A DNA stretch of 64,000 nt from Ipomoea triloba (lineage: Eukaryota; Streptophyta; Magnoliopsida; Solanales; Convolvulaceae): assembly GCF_003576645.1 (NCBI RefSeq), contig NC_044918.1, forward strand, positions 21,682,587 to 21,746,586, given 5' to 3'. Each line of letters begins with the position of its first letter. Within the stretch, counting starts at the first letter, position 1. Below the pieces are notes generated by a model that was given only the letters and a program-made list of their open reading frames with translations, was not told the DNA's origin and made no database searches. This document shows positions 45,352 to 57,400 of the stretch, piece after piece. The position numbers were made by a program, and so were the translations under genes.

Positions 45352-46183
45352 TTTAATTTAATAAGAGTAAAATAGAGTGAGAAACTTAATTATGTCAAAT
45401 TTGATTGAGATGAGGTTCGAACCTAAGACCTTTCTTATAGAAATTAATGGGTAAGTTAAAAGTTAACGGAATATTAATGCAGAAGATATAATATTTAACG
45501 GAAAACTTAACGGATAATCATAAAAGTAAGGTTAAATTAGGTAATCTCTATTAATAATATTAATCTGAATTATCTTAACCATTTATTTGATTAAATAATT
45601 CATCTGAACCATCCATTTGATTAAATAATTTGACCGCCATTTTTTCTACCCATTTTAGGTCTAACTCTCTTTGGCTCTTATTAGTATAGTAGATATTATT
45701 TTACACATCTCACTAACCATTTTTGCATAATTTGATACCCCATGATTTCGTGTGAAGATAAAAATAGACTACCTAACATGTATTTTTTTTTTTGAAAACA
45801 CCTAACATGTATTTAAATTCACATGTACACAGCATACCACGAACACCATGCATACATCCGCATAGAAAACTTCTTGTATATTACAAATGACAGACTCAAA
45901 AATATTTTTATCATTCTCCCATCAACAAATTCAAAATTTCATTCCGAAAATATTACCGCAACGGGAAAACCATTCTTTACACTTGGCATCTTGTTTTCAA
46001 AGCTTTCAAGGCAAGATATATGATTGCAGGTTTGATTTATTAAATACTTATAGATTGCTGGAAAAAATGCTTGTATTCTGTAATATTTTTGAAATAAAAC
46101 AAAAAATACAGAAAAAAAAAAAAGGAATACAAATTGGATCATTTGACATCTTCAGACAAGTACTCACTTTTCTATATAAGTAC

Positions 46184-46500
46184 TAGTTATCACACGCGCA
46201 TTGCGCGATTAAACCAATGCCCAATGTGTATTTTTAAATTAGTTTTCCTTAATTGGTTAAAGTAGTTATATAATAATGAGAGAGAAAAAAAATGCTAAAT
46301 TAATAAAAATCAAAGAAATAGTCTCGATGCTTATATATTTTAATAAAACATAACGAAATTGTAAATAGCTAAATTGCAACTAAAGTAAGTAGAAACAAAT
46401 AAACCACTTACATGGGAGCAAATGACGTGTCAATCAGATATTTTTGGTCAAATCAGCTATTTTTTGGCTGATAAGCCAATAACCAAACACCCCCTTTAAG
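46184..46500 (-). mobile_element. Helitron 3-prime end, minus strand
   Basis: Plus-strand ACTAGTTATCACACGCGCAT followed by TGCGCG is the inverse of a GC-rich hairpin plus CTAGT. The partner 5-prime end was not found, and the right boundary given is arbitrary. Confidence 0.5.
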
Positions 46501-47045
46501 TTATCCTTAATTGAGAGGGAAAAACATAAGGTGAGTCATCTCGTAGGATTTGGGCAATCATTGCACAGACTTCAAAAAAGCGTAGAGCTCTATGTGAAGG
46601 CGGTTGACTCAACGGTGTATCCTAGAGGTGATTAGAAATTGGAGAGATTCTCATGCTAAGCCAAAACGCGTGGAGATGCTTATGTCACACTATCACGCAT
46701 GCTTAAATGGGTCTTTGAGGCCAAAGGGGGCAAAGTTGGAAAGACCATGTGCATCGTTCCCATTAGTGGGCTCAGCTTGGAAGGCCTGTGGAAATTGTGG
46801 ATTGAATCAAACCCCTTTTCTTGTGAATTAATATGATTGAGAGATTTTACCATGCAAAACAGTGAGTGACCTTGGGGTTGTTTGGAGTCCTTACATTTTG
46901 AGCCAATTGAGGGTACCGCACTCACTTTCCCATTTTTACAAAGTAGCAAGAGGAATAACATATCATTGATTTCTGGTATTTCAATCTGCTTAACTTAATT
47001 TTGTCTTGCTTGAGGGCAAGTAAGGTCTAAGTGTGGGGAGATTGA
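46500..47045 (+). mobile_element. 3-prime internal end of a Ty3/Gypsy element
   Basis: Ends with TTGCTTGAGGGCAAGTAAGG and TCTAAGTGTGGGGAGATTGA (47006-47044). A GAGGGCAAGCAA...AAGTGTGGGG stretch is the typical polypurine-tract region in front of the 3-prime LTR in Athila/Tat-type Gypsy elements. No coding frame or full LTR could be made out. Confidence 0.5.
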
Positions 47046-47147
47046 GAATTGTAGCTTTGGTGAGATGCACTCAATAGCTAATATGAGTCCTAGTAATCCT
47101 CTATAATCTCATAGTCCTCACCTGAATATAATTTTATATAGGTTCCG

Positions 47148-47472
47148 GATCAAGTGAAGAGCTATCATTAGGTGAGAACCCTGTGGACTAATCAAGATCA
47201 TCCATTTATACTGATCTAACGGCTATGAATGCAACAACACAACAAAGTGGGCGAGATGCACAACATTCACACTATGAATGCACAACAAACTGAGACCGAA
47301 TGCACAACAATCTGAGATCGAATGCACAACAAACTAAGAACGAATGCACAACAAACTGGGCGCGAAAAATTAAATCTATTTCATATAATTAATCACAACC
47401 ATTGAATTATTTAAATCAAGAGATAGATAAGTCCATAGGGTCCTCACGTAACTATAGGTCCTCATTTGATCC

Positions 47473-47476
<4 letters not shown>
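47148..47476. mobile_element. Terminal-inverted-repeat element with ATGCACAACA repeats
   Basis: Left GGATCAAGTGAAGAGCTATC...GGTGAGAACCC and the inverse of the right end GGATCAAATGAGGACCTATA...CGTGAGGACCC are imperfect 35-bp inverted repeats. Inside, a 21-23-bp unit with GAATGCACAACAAACTGAGA occurs four to five times (47240-47365). Confidence 0.75.

Positions 47477-47511
<35 letters not shown>
47475..47511. repeat. TA microsatellite
   Basis: Uninterrupted AT repeat between two transposon ends. Confidence 0.95.
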
Positions 47512-47514
<3 letters not shown>

Positions 47515-47515
<1 letters not shown>

Positions 47516-47810
47516 GTTCAAATGTGGCCGCGCCTTCCGGTGCGGTCGGTGCGGTTCACACCACTATGTATACAAATATACACCACTCAATGTTAGAAAA
47601 TGTACCACAATGAAAATACACAAAAACATCAAAAAACACACCACACACTCAAAATAATGTACCATAACTTGTGTTTTTTGGTGATGCGTACCTAATGGTG
47701 CATATTTGTGTGGTGCATTTTCTAACATTGAGTGGTGTATGTTTATATACATAGTGGTGCGGCCGCACTAACCGCATGTTAAGGCGCGGCCACACTTGAT
47801 CATGACCCTA
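47515..47810. mobile_element. Foldback MITE with GGCCGCGCC ends
   Basis: Left AAATGTGGCCGCGCCTTCCG and right GGCGCGGCCACACTTGATCA are inverted. The arms continue as CACCACTATGTATACAAATA and its inverse, and TTAGAAAATGTACCAC and its inverse. A remnant of the right end is at 56145-56190. Confidence 0.85.
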
Positions 47811-47860
47811 TATATATATATATGTGTGTGTGTGCGTGTGTGTGTGTGTGTGTATGTATA
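47811..47860. repeat. TA/TG compound microsatellite
   Basis: (TA)n followed by (TG)n with one CG. Confidence 0.95.
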
Positions 47861-48062
47861 CAAAATTCGAACATATGACCTTCCATAACATAATACACAC
47901 ATTTGTCACCCAACCTAACTAATCAATTGTTTACTTTATCTATATATTCTCATATATTTATATCGAAAACATGTACTATATATACATATATACATACAAA
48001 GACTATATATGGGGGTGGAGTGGGGTGGGGACAGTTGCCCCCACTGCCCCCACTGTAGCTCC

Positions 48063-48205
48063 GTTCCTGGAATTACTGAAATGTCGAACATTTTTGTGCA
48101 AGAAATTAGCTCTGTTACACTGTAGAGATATTGGGAAGAGTGAAGACGCCGCAACATAAATGAAATGGCATGGTTTGGTAAGGCATGCTATCTGGGTTAT
48201 ATTAG
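48063..48205 (-). pseudogene. Ectodomain fragment of the minus-strand receptor kinase
   Basis: On the minus strand it encodes pieces matching the ectodomain of the gene at 37442-40092: ACLTKPCHFIY (intact: ACLTKPGHFIY) and ELISCTKMFDIS (intact: DLISCTKMFDIS). The two pieces are in different frames because of an insertion near 48140. About 125 bp aligns with 39534-39660. The rest of exon 1 and the kinase are absent. Confidence 0.88.
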
Positions 48206-49143
48206 TAACTTGCAAAAAATGCAATCCGTTGGCCTTGACCCATATTGTACTGAAACCAGTTAACCATAGACTTATTAAGTGTGAAACTTCATTTGTGGTG
48301 TCATTTCAAAGCTTAAGTATCACGTTATAACTCGGCGTGACTAGGAAAGATTAAAATTAAAAAAATAGTCTTTCTTTCAGCTCAAGTTAAACCAACCTCC
48401 GATTTTATCAAGTCTAATAAAGTATTATAGAATATTCTTTTAATTTGATTGTGAAGAGAAGGGCCAGATTCGCATCAAGTAGGAGGAAGTTTCTGCATGT
48501 TGTCACCATACATACACGTCAATTGACTTAGCTTGCTGCTATTACTAGGTCTTCCTTCGCTTAATTGTCTTTTTTTTTTAAATTAATTTTAGTTATCTTG
48601 TTTTGTTTGTAGTGAGTTTATTGTTCTTCATTTCTAGATCCACTCATACTTATTAGGATCAAGGGTTTATTACTGCGCCAAAACTTATAACTCATAGTAA
48701 AGGTATAATTTTATTTCTGTATAAACGGCCATCACATTTTTTAAAGACAGGATGTTGAATTTAGAGCCTTTTCCTGACAATACCTTAGTCACCAATTGAT
48801 AAACTTGGTCATTTACTGGCCATCGCCCAACGAGGGTTGACTCTGCTATTAGAAGGAAAATTAATATCATCAGAGACAGAGACATACAGCTTATTCAATA
48901 TTATTTGCGTGGTAGCTTGAATTGTCCATGGAAACTACTGAGTAATTAACTTCCCTTAAATTAATAGAGGTCAGGCCAGGACAAGAAAGACTTTAGACTT
49001 ACAATTCATAAGCGAGTCAGTGAATGCTTTATCTATATATCTTTTATCCTGTGCAGCTGCATTTTTGCTTCCTTAGCTTCTTCATCTAATCTAAACTCTA
49101 ATAATTAATAGCATTGAGTAAAGAGTAGAAGAAGAAGAAGAAG
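48206..49143. promoter_or_regulatory. Head-to-head intergenic region, copy B
   Basis: 48476-49110 corresponds to 40252-40896, in the same order and orientation, up to the start of the plus-strand kinase. It includes a TRIM-like LTR (48651-48838) shared with copy A and lacks the copy-A MITE. It now drives, if anything, only the plus-strand gene. Confidence 0.65.
48651..48838 (-). mobile_element. TRIM-like solo LTR, copy B of the duplicated pair
   Basis: Starts TTAGGATCAAGGGTTTATTA; the position matches the element at 40437. More decayed than copy A. Confidence 0.55.
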
Positions 49144-52100
49144 ATGGCAGGAGTGTTGATGATTGTAATGAGTTTTGTGGTTGTGTGGTGTGCCATAAAT
49201 TGCAGGTCATCCCAGATAAACATAAACAACGACAACTGCACTTGTGCTTGTGGTACCATTCAAAACATTAAGTATCCTTTCCGATTAGCCGGTGATCCCA
49301 CCTCCTGTGGCCTTCCCGATTACCAACTTTCCTGCGTAAACAACCGCACCATTCTTCTTCTCAACTCTAATAAGTCATATTTGGTACTTTCCATAAATTA
49401 TACAAGGCTTACAATACGACTTCTGGATCCTGGTCTTGAAAATCTTAATAATCACAACAACTTCAACTCCTGCTGGCCAGCTTTCCCACGTTATACTCTG
49501 ATGGAGGCTGATGTGCCCAAACAGTATTCATCTTCCATGAACGCTTACGCGATATTCCTCGGGTGTAGAAATCCAGCAGAATCCCCCTTATATGTGAAGA
49601 TGGATGCCTGCAGTAACAACACTACTACTACTACTTTGTCCCACTCTTACGTCTTAGATGGGGGTAGTATAGGAGACATAGAGAATTCATGTAGCATCGC
49701 AGCGCTTGCTTGGTACTCATCATCTAGAGCTACACCATACAGAAGCACTGATGAAGAAGAAATTGGTGAAGCACTGGCTTGGGGGTTTGAGCTCTTCTGG
49801 TTTCGTTTCAACTGTACTACTCAATACTGTATATCTGATAACTGCTTCATTCGTACTGACCACAGCGGCGCATTCATCAACTGCCATTATTATCGGACTT
49901 CCTGCGGTCTCTTATCTTGGCCTCCTCATTTAGAGTTTAATCACAAGTGTAAGTACATTTCATCACCACACCACAATACATTAATCTTTATTTTATTTGA
50001 ATACAATTATTTTGGATCTTTCCCATCTTTCTTTTAGCTTCAATACTAAACCCTCATTAAATTAAATTAAATTTCTCTCTATGTAGTTGGTTTGGGGCCT
50101 GCCTCTGGTACCCGGGCTATTTGTTACTGTGATTCTAAAATTATGTTTATGCAATTAAGTAACATATTATGTATCTTTAATTGACACATTACATGTCTCC
50201 AAATAAATTAAAACACATAATATGTTAAATATATTATCTTGTCTTCAAATTATTTAGAAGCACGTATTCTATTAATTTAATTCTCAGATGAATGAATTAA
50301 TGCCCATCATGTAGTGCTACACTTCTAAGATGAATGAATTAATATTAGAAATTGCAACATGAAGTCAAGAATAGCAAATAAATTTAAAACAAAGACCACC
50401 TGTGCCTTTGGCAATCATTATTGCATAGACCATGGTTTACACAGCTGTGTGGACCAAAAATAAAAAGTATATTATTTTTGTACTGAAGGTACATTATTTA
50501 TATACTGTAGGTACATTATTTTAGGGTACATTATTTTTTTTACTGAAGGTATTATCAAATAATGTACCTACAGTACAGAAATAATGTACTTTCAGTATAA
50601 AAATAATGTACTTTTTATTTTTGGTCCACACAGCTGTGTGGACCATGGTCCATGCTTGAATTTTTGGAAGAAGAATTGAATATCCAATCTCAACTCCTAT
50701 ACGCTAACACTGTTTTTCACTGGATAATATAATGCAGGTCTAAAAGAGCTGTGCATAAGTAAGTTCACTACCCTCCATTTCTACATATACTCTTTTCTCG
50801 GATACTTAATATGCTCATTATTTTCATTTTTCTGAGCCGAAATAGAATTAAAATTCCATAGAAAATTATTTATTAGGAAAATTGGTTTCATTGTTTTTTC
50901 CATAGTTTGGTTGAATTTGAAATTATAAAAATAATGAGTATAAAAACTTATATGCTTCCTACACAATAATAACGATAATAAAAGTAAAAGTGAATCACAA
51001 AGTCAAAATAGTCACATCACTTTTATCTCATAACTAAAGAAATGAAACGGAGAAAAATATTATTTTTCATGAACAAAATAGGGGTTCAAAAGTTATCTGA
51101 ATGGTGTTTGGTTTAGGGTCCACCTACCTAGTCCACAGGGGTCTTTTCACTTTGGGCATAATCCCACACTGTTTCTCTTCAATGATTATTGCATTAACCA
51201 TGGTCTACACAGTTGTATAGACCATAAATAAAAAGTACATTTTTAATATACTAAAAGTACATTATTTTAAAGTACATTTTTTAAGTACTGAAAGTGCATT
51301 ATTTTATATACTATGAAATAATGTACTTTTAGTATAATAAAAATGTACCTTATATTCATGGTCCACAAAATAATTTATCGTTTCTCTTCACTCAAATACT
51401 GCACACTAAGCTAGTGAGTTAAACTCGTGCTGACTATTGAATGTCGGATCTCAACTACGCTAACACTATTTCTCATTGGATAATATAATGCAGGTATAGT
51501 ATATCTGTGTATAGGTAAGTTCACTACCCTCCATCTCTACATATACTCTTTTCTCAGATACTTAATATGCTCATTATTTTGCTTCTTTTTTTTTTTCAAA
51601 TTAAATCACAGGTTATGGTGCATTGGGTTGGAAATACATTAGTAAGATTATATTCTCTTCATAAAATGCTGCATTATGCATGTGTTATATATTATTGATG
51701 TTTAATTTGGTCCTAGCTCCTGCTTTTTAAATTTAATTTTTATTTTTCTTTGCAGTGTATATCACATTGGGAAGATTTAGTTTGGGTTTACTATTCCTAA
51801 TCAGCATAGTAGTGTATAAAATAAGGCGGCGCCACTTGTCAGCTTATGACACCATTGAGGACTACCTAAGCGGTCCAAACAACCTCATGCCAATAAGATA
51901 CTCCTACTTCGAGATCAAGAGAATGACAAATAATTTCAAGCACAAATTAGGTGAAGGAGGCTATGGAACTGTGTTCAAAGGAACACTCAGAAGTGGCCCT
52001 TTTGTTGCTGTAAAGATGTTGGGCAAATCCAAGGCTACTGGCCAGGAATTCATTAGCGAAGTCGCCACTATTGGTAGGATTCATCATACTAATGTTGTGC

Positions 52101-52906
52101 GCCTCATTGGCTTTTGTGTTGAGGGTTCAAAGCGTGCGCTCTTATATGAATTCATGCCCAATGGTTCCCTAGATAAATACATATTTCCAAAAGAAGAAAA
52201 CTTTTCATTGAGCCATGAGAAAATGTTTGAGATCTCCCTTGGAGTGGCTCGTGGGATTGATTATTTACACAGGGGTTGTGACATGAGAATATTACATTTT
52301 GATATCAAGTCTCATAACATTCTTCTGGATGAAAACTTTAGTCCAAAAGTTTCTGATTTCGGACTTGCAAAATTGTATCCCGTCGAAGATAGTCTCGTGT
52401 CACTCACTGCAGCGAGAGGCACAATGGGTTACATGGCACCGGAATTGTGCTACAAAAACATTGGCGGAATTTCACATAAAGCCGATGTTTATAGCTTCGG
52501 GATGCTGTTAATGGAAATGGTAGGGAGAAGAAAGAACTTGAATCCATTTGTAGAGCAGCTAAGCCAGATTTATTTCCCTTCATGGGTTTATGAGCAATTG
52601 AAGGATGGGAAGGACATTGACATGGATGATGCAACAGAGGAGGAAAAGAAGGTTTCAAAGAAGATGATAATAGTGGCACTGTGGTGCATACAGATGAATC
52701 CTAGTGAGCGTCCAAGCATGAAAAAAGTAATGGAGATGCTTGAAGAAGAAGATGTTGAATTGCTAGAAATGGCGCCAAAGCCTTTCTTGTCTCCCGACGA
52801 ATTGCCAACTGATGAAAACTCGATTGCAGATGCTCAAAATGTGGAGTCGCCACTGTTATCAGATAATCCCGTGAGCTCCTCTAATCTTGAAGTGTGTGAG
52901 AACTAA
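49144..52906 (+). CDS. GUB_WAK_bind receptor kinase, LRK10L/PR5K-like (675 aa) with a duplicated mini-exon
   Basis: Exons 49144-49948, 50738-50758, 51494-51514, 51612-51641 and 51756-52906, all phase-1 junctions, GT..AG; 2028 nt with stop. Signal peptide 1-20. The ectodomain (about 30-270) starts with [19 protein letters not shown] and [10 protein letters not shown] (GUB_WAK_bind) and ends with a WAK-associated C-terminal-like part ([14 protein letters not shown]...CGLLSW). A membrane helix spans about 297-313. The kinase (about 355-640) has [11 protein letters not shown], Lys379, HFD (473-475, non-RD) and DFG (493-495). Mini-exons 2 and 3 (21 nt each) are paralogous and are described below. 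Because every small exon is phase 1-1, skipping any keeps the frame, so the juxtamembrane length may vary between transcripts. The ATG follows a GAAGAAGAAG leader. Predicted plasma-membrane receptor; its kinase resembles the neighbour at 37442 more than its ectodomain does. Introns hold three MITE-like insertions. Confidence 0.9.
50417..50656. mobile_element. Foldback MITE, 'GGACCATGGTCC' family copy 3 (intron 1)
   Basis: Same ends and GTACATTATTT interior as the element at 11899: ATTATTGCATAGACCATGGT left, GTGTGGACCATGGTCCATGC right. Lies in intron 1 of the receptor kinase. Confidence 0.85.
50680..50832 (+). repeat. Duplicated mini-exon unit, first copy
   Basis: About 150 bp holding intron end, the 21-nt exon 2 and following intron. 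Shares CGCTAACACT, GGATAATATAATGCAG, GTAAGTTCACTACCCTCCAT and CTACATATACTCTTTTCTC with 51440-51580. Confidence 0.9.
51185..51375. mobile_element. Foldback MITE, 'GGACCATGGTCC' family copy 4 (intron 2)
   Basis: Left ATTATTGCATTAACCATGGT; interior AAAGTACATTATTTTA-type words pair across the centre; right GGTCCACAAAATAAT. Lies between the two duplicated mini-exons. Confidence 0.75.
51440..51585 (+). repeat. Duplicated mini-exon unit, second copy
   Basis: Counterpart of 50680-50832. Both acceptor and donor are conserved around a 21-nt exon, whose coding bases have diverged (LKELCI in exon 2, IVYLCI in exon 3). Confidence 0.9.
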
Positions 52907-54262
52907 ATAATATGCAGCTTATTACAATGCTCTGTTCTGTAATATTTTTGTTTTAGTTTGTTTATTCATGAAACTACTTTAACAACCTTGCTTAGCCTAA
53001 ATAAACTAAAATAATAAAATTTGTTTTCTGTATCATGCCCTTAGACTGGATTTATCCTTGAAAGAGGCATACTTTCAAACTGATATAAATGCCTATAAAT
53101 TTTATTTTTTTTCTGTTTACACGTGTATTGCAAGTTTGTATAGATTTGACAGCTTTTGTATTTTTTTTTTGTGAGATCGCCCCACACAAAGAGGATCCTA
53201 TCTGACCTTTCTGAGTCTGGATCTGCTGGCATCGGCAAGAAGTAGCCTAACAAATCCTCAAGAGGAGCTTCTAAGACCATTGTACACTAAATCTTCACCA
53301 AGATTAACAAGAAAATCGGCACATTTGTTACCTTCCCTCAACACATTTATTAAATTTTATTTTATTATAGATTTTTATATATGGATATATTTATTGAAAA
53401 ATATATTAATTTATTATTGTGATATGAAAGTGGATGGAATCACTTTTGAAAATGAGAAAGTATATATTGTAGTAATGTAAAGAAAATATAGAAAAATTTG
53501 TAAATTTAATGATGTGAAAATAAGATCCACTCTTAAAAATGAGTAAAGATAAAGATAACCTTATTTGATATGCACATTAACATAAGATGAAACACATCTT
53601 TTCGTGTAATAGTAGAGAATGCAAAAGATCTTTAGTTATTGACACTTTTCCTAGTATGTGTCTCAACTGTTCCATTGTCTCCCTCACTATTATTAGATTT
53701 CTTTTATTTTCAACTATTTTACCAAAAATAAAATAAATAAATTGTACTATAAAATTCTGTAGTGCACTTAGCAAAATACACACTCAACACAGACTAACAT
53801 AAATAATATTGGATCTCTAAAACTAAAAGAATTCCCAATTGTGCAAATGTTGTTAAAAAAATTATTAAAAAAAAAAATCACCAAAACAATATAGTGAAAC
53901 TAAAATCCTTAAATCCACTTACCAGCACTAAATCTTTAACTATTACAACTTTGTCAAAAAACAAATAAGAGTTATTTTCAAGAATGTTTTCTTGATTATT
54001 TACATTTATCAATTTTTATTCTTATTATTTAATTTGATCATAATTGGTTTCAAATTTTTACCTCTAGTTAAATATCCATTTAGTAAAGATTAAATTTAAG
54101 GGTAAAAATATAAAATTTGGCTTGTTACTGAGATGAGGATCAGAAATTGGATTCATATACTTCATATGCATTAGGTTCATTATTAGTGAGAATGTGAGAA
54201 CAAGTTGATGCATAAGTCAATTTGGATCAAACTACTAATAAATCTTTATTTCAAATTTGACG
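52907..54262. other. 3-prime flank and non-genic interval
   Basis: Likely 3-prime UTR up to about 53030, then AT-rich sequence without a gene. Confidence 0.4.
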
Positions 54263-54410
54263 CGATTATATCTTTGTAGTAACTCTCTCATATGGGAAGT
54301 CATGAGATCGAGCTTCAGTGGAGGCGAATTGACTCTTTGTGCTTCATCAGGTTGAGAAAGTATAGATAAACAGATACTGCAATGTCATAGTGTCAGTTGT
54401 ATTAAAAAAA
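54263..54410 (+). mobile_element. SINE family A copy
   Basis: Plus strand: CTCATATGGGAAGTCATGAG with box-B-like GAGATCGAGC, then TTTGTGCTTCATCAGGTTGA, the AACAGATACTGCAATGTCAT tail, and a short A run. Confidence 0.7.
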
Positions 54411-57400
54411 TCTTTTATTTCAACACCCTTAAATATGAAAATTTGGAGAGGCAAATAGGCAATTATATTAATTAATTTTTACATTCTTACGAATACATTT
54501 AACGCATATTAAATAAATATTTAATCGGAGGACCAAATCTGAAACAAAATCAATAGTCCAATGACCAATTATAATCAAATTAAAAATCGAAGATAAAAAT
54601 GATAAATGTCAATAATTTAGAAATCATTTCTGAAATTAACTCAACCAATAATTTTGAACCACAACAAAATTAGGCATATCAGATATTATTAGTAGATTGA
54701 TTGAAACTAGAAAGCCAGGCACAATATCATAAAGATACAATCATACGCATATAAATTTATGGAGTAATTCTCACATGATTTTGACCCAACAAGCACCACA
54801 ACTTCTGGGCCGATCTCATGCAGTCAGTCAATCACGCCTAACCTATTAATATTGTTAATCAATTGTTATATTGTGGTCCAGGTCCACTATGAATTTGTGA
54901 ATTCTAGTTCAGAAGATATTCAAATGATGTAAATGCAGTTAATATATTATGTACATTTAGTTAATAAATTATGTACTTATTACAATTAACATATGCCCTT
55001 CAATTTATTTATAGGTACATAACTTGTTAGTTGAAAATACATAATATGTTAATTACAAATATATAATTTAAATGTCATTTTGAACTAGCGTCAAAAAGAT
55101 ACACCACATTCTATGGTATAATTTGCCCATTGCTAATTACTATGGCTACCAAAGCTGGGGCAAATTATACCATGGAACTTGGTATACCTTGTACCAGGGG
55201 CCTTGGTTAAAAAATAATAATAATAACACCCTTCAAATTTTGTACCTGCAATTGATATATTCTGTACTTATAGTTAATCATTTCTGTACATGTAAACAAA
55301 TTGAAAGCACATCACTTGATAATTACAGACACATAACATGCTAATTACATTTTAATATACTAAAAATACATTATTTGTATAAATAAAATATATTATTTGA
55401 AAGTATATACTTGTTTTTTCTTTTTCTTTTTTTTGAAAACAAACAAACAACTCCATAAGTTAAAATTAAAAAAAAAACAAAAAAAAAACTCCATAAATTA
55501 GAGAGATGCCTCCAATTAGAGAATGTCAAACAAAAACAAATGGCGCGAAGAAACCCAAACAATGCAATCAGCTATGAACACAGCTTCCCTGGCCTCTACG
55601 GAATTTGTATAGTAATCAACTCCTTTACATTACAATATTTTTTGCCTTTTCACTATACTTTTTTATGGTATTTTAATTGGAAGGAATCCGGCAAAAGGGT
55701 CGTGCCCACGAGTGGAAGACAGAGGTATGGCCCGGAAAGTCTGTTGACTATAATTAAACTAAGTACTTATCAAAATTATATTAGCAGAAATAAAATAATA
55801 GTCCGTAATTAAGTTGCACTGCATGTTGTGTACATAAATTTATATATAGAATTAAAAGCTTGTCTCAACCGAAGACAAAGAAGCTAGTATAGCAGGCTGC
55901 AGGTCAGCTTGTTTACCTATATATACGCTTACACTTAATAAACAACTGTTTTCTAATTTAATTAATTATTTGTTTTCTGGTTATCTCCTAATCCCATAAT
56001 CTCATGTCTTAGAAAGTATTCTTAATTACGGTTCAAGATTCCTTTGTCCTTGTAATCAAGCGGATTGTGCTGGAGCCAATATGATGTATTTGGTGCATTT
56101 CTTTGTGTATTTCCTACCGTTGGATACTTTTTTTGCATAACTAATGCGAACGCACGTTAAGACATGGTCGCACTGGAATTTGGTCATATATATATAAATG
56201 AAGACACATGCATCCTCCACATGAGGTTAATGAGTTAATCCTACCCACCGTCTCTCATTACTTGCAATCTGTGTTAGCAACTTCAATCAATGACATTTGC
56301 ATTTCTTAAGTCTTATCATTTCATTGTAGGGCTTGTGAAAACTTTCATTAAGGTGTGTTTGGTTGGTGGATTTAGGCATGAGGAATGAGTATAAAAGTGA
56401 TTGTTAGTGTTTGGTTGATAGGTTATATTTTAATATAACTAAGATTTTAACCATGAATATTAATATTGGGCATACATTTTTGCACATCGCGCATATAAAT
56501 ACTAGCAATACATATACAAGTGAAATGCCACACAAATTGCAAACCAAACCAACTAGGTTACTAGCTTTGAACCAGTTTTCACCACCAAGTTGCATGTTTG
56601 TCACTCCCTGATATCTTCACTCCAAGTGACTTACACCAAGTCAATTTGAGTGGTAGATCTTCGACCTTTGAACCACAAAGAGAATGATTTGTATCTTTGA
56701 GAAGAGGGATGGACAAAATCTGAATGATTTTTCGAAGCTTAGAATGCTTGAAAATTGCTTAAGCTCATAGAGAGTTTGAATTGCTTTCCTGTTAACTAGT
56801 CAACTTTTTTCTAAACTTTAGGAGTGCTCTCCTTCCAAACTTTAATTTAGGAGTGCTCTATTTATAGAGCAATAAGAGCATGGGGTGCCAAATTCAAATA
56901 AATTTGATATCGAAAAAATTAATTAAAATAGGTATTTAAAGTGTTATTTTGTGGTATAATTTTCAGTAGGATCACTTTTAATTTGGATAAGATCAAAGAG
57001 AATTTGGTTCACATTGGTGAGTGGTTTAATTTGATATATTGTAAGCTCAAAATGAATAATGATTAAATAAGAAATTGATTCTTAAAGTGTATTAATTTGA
57101 GTTGAACAAAATTGGAGTTGGGAAGACTTTTAAGTGTCTTATCCCATGTTAAAAATGAATGTGAGTTTAAATATATATATAAAATTTTTAACTTTTTAAG
57201 AAGTTTGAATTACGTAGCCTAAAGAATTTCTCTTGCAACATAACTATCTTCAGTTTTCTGTCTGCAATCTGATTTTCTTTTTTAAATAATATATGAAGAA
57301 AAATTTAACAAGAGTTACTTTTCTTGAATGATACTTATTGCTCCGTTTTTCTCTGCAAGATCTTTTGACACAATTCAACAATCTAGAACTGTGATAAAGA

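Larger units (their letters stand above)
41383..45693 (-). mobile_element. Outer Helitron, minus strand
   Basis: On the minus strand the 5-prime end reads TCTACTATACTAATAAGAGC (from 45693) and the 3-prime end is a CATTCGCGCG hairpin-like stretch followed by TATAAAACTAG (to 41383), with host A and T at the junctions. TC..CTAG ends and insertion between A and T are Helitron features. No Rep/helicase frame is visible, so it is non-autonomous. It contains the plus-strand Helitron 42557-45351. The pairing of these two ends is inferred. Confidence 0.6.

Noticed and set aside
47240..47365. Regular short repeats considered as a CRISPR-like array
   Set aside because: Units of 21-23 bp are nearly contiguous with no unique spacers, and they lie inside a transposon of a plant genome.
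55540..55812. 90-aa plus-strand frame
   Set aside because: No motif, no splice context, AT-rich surroundings.
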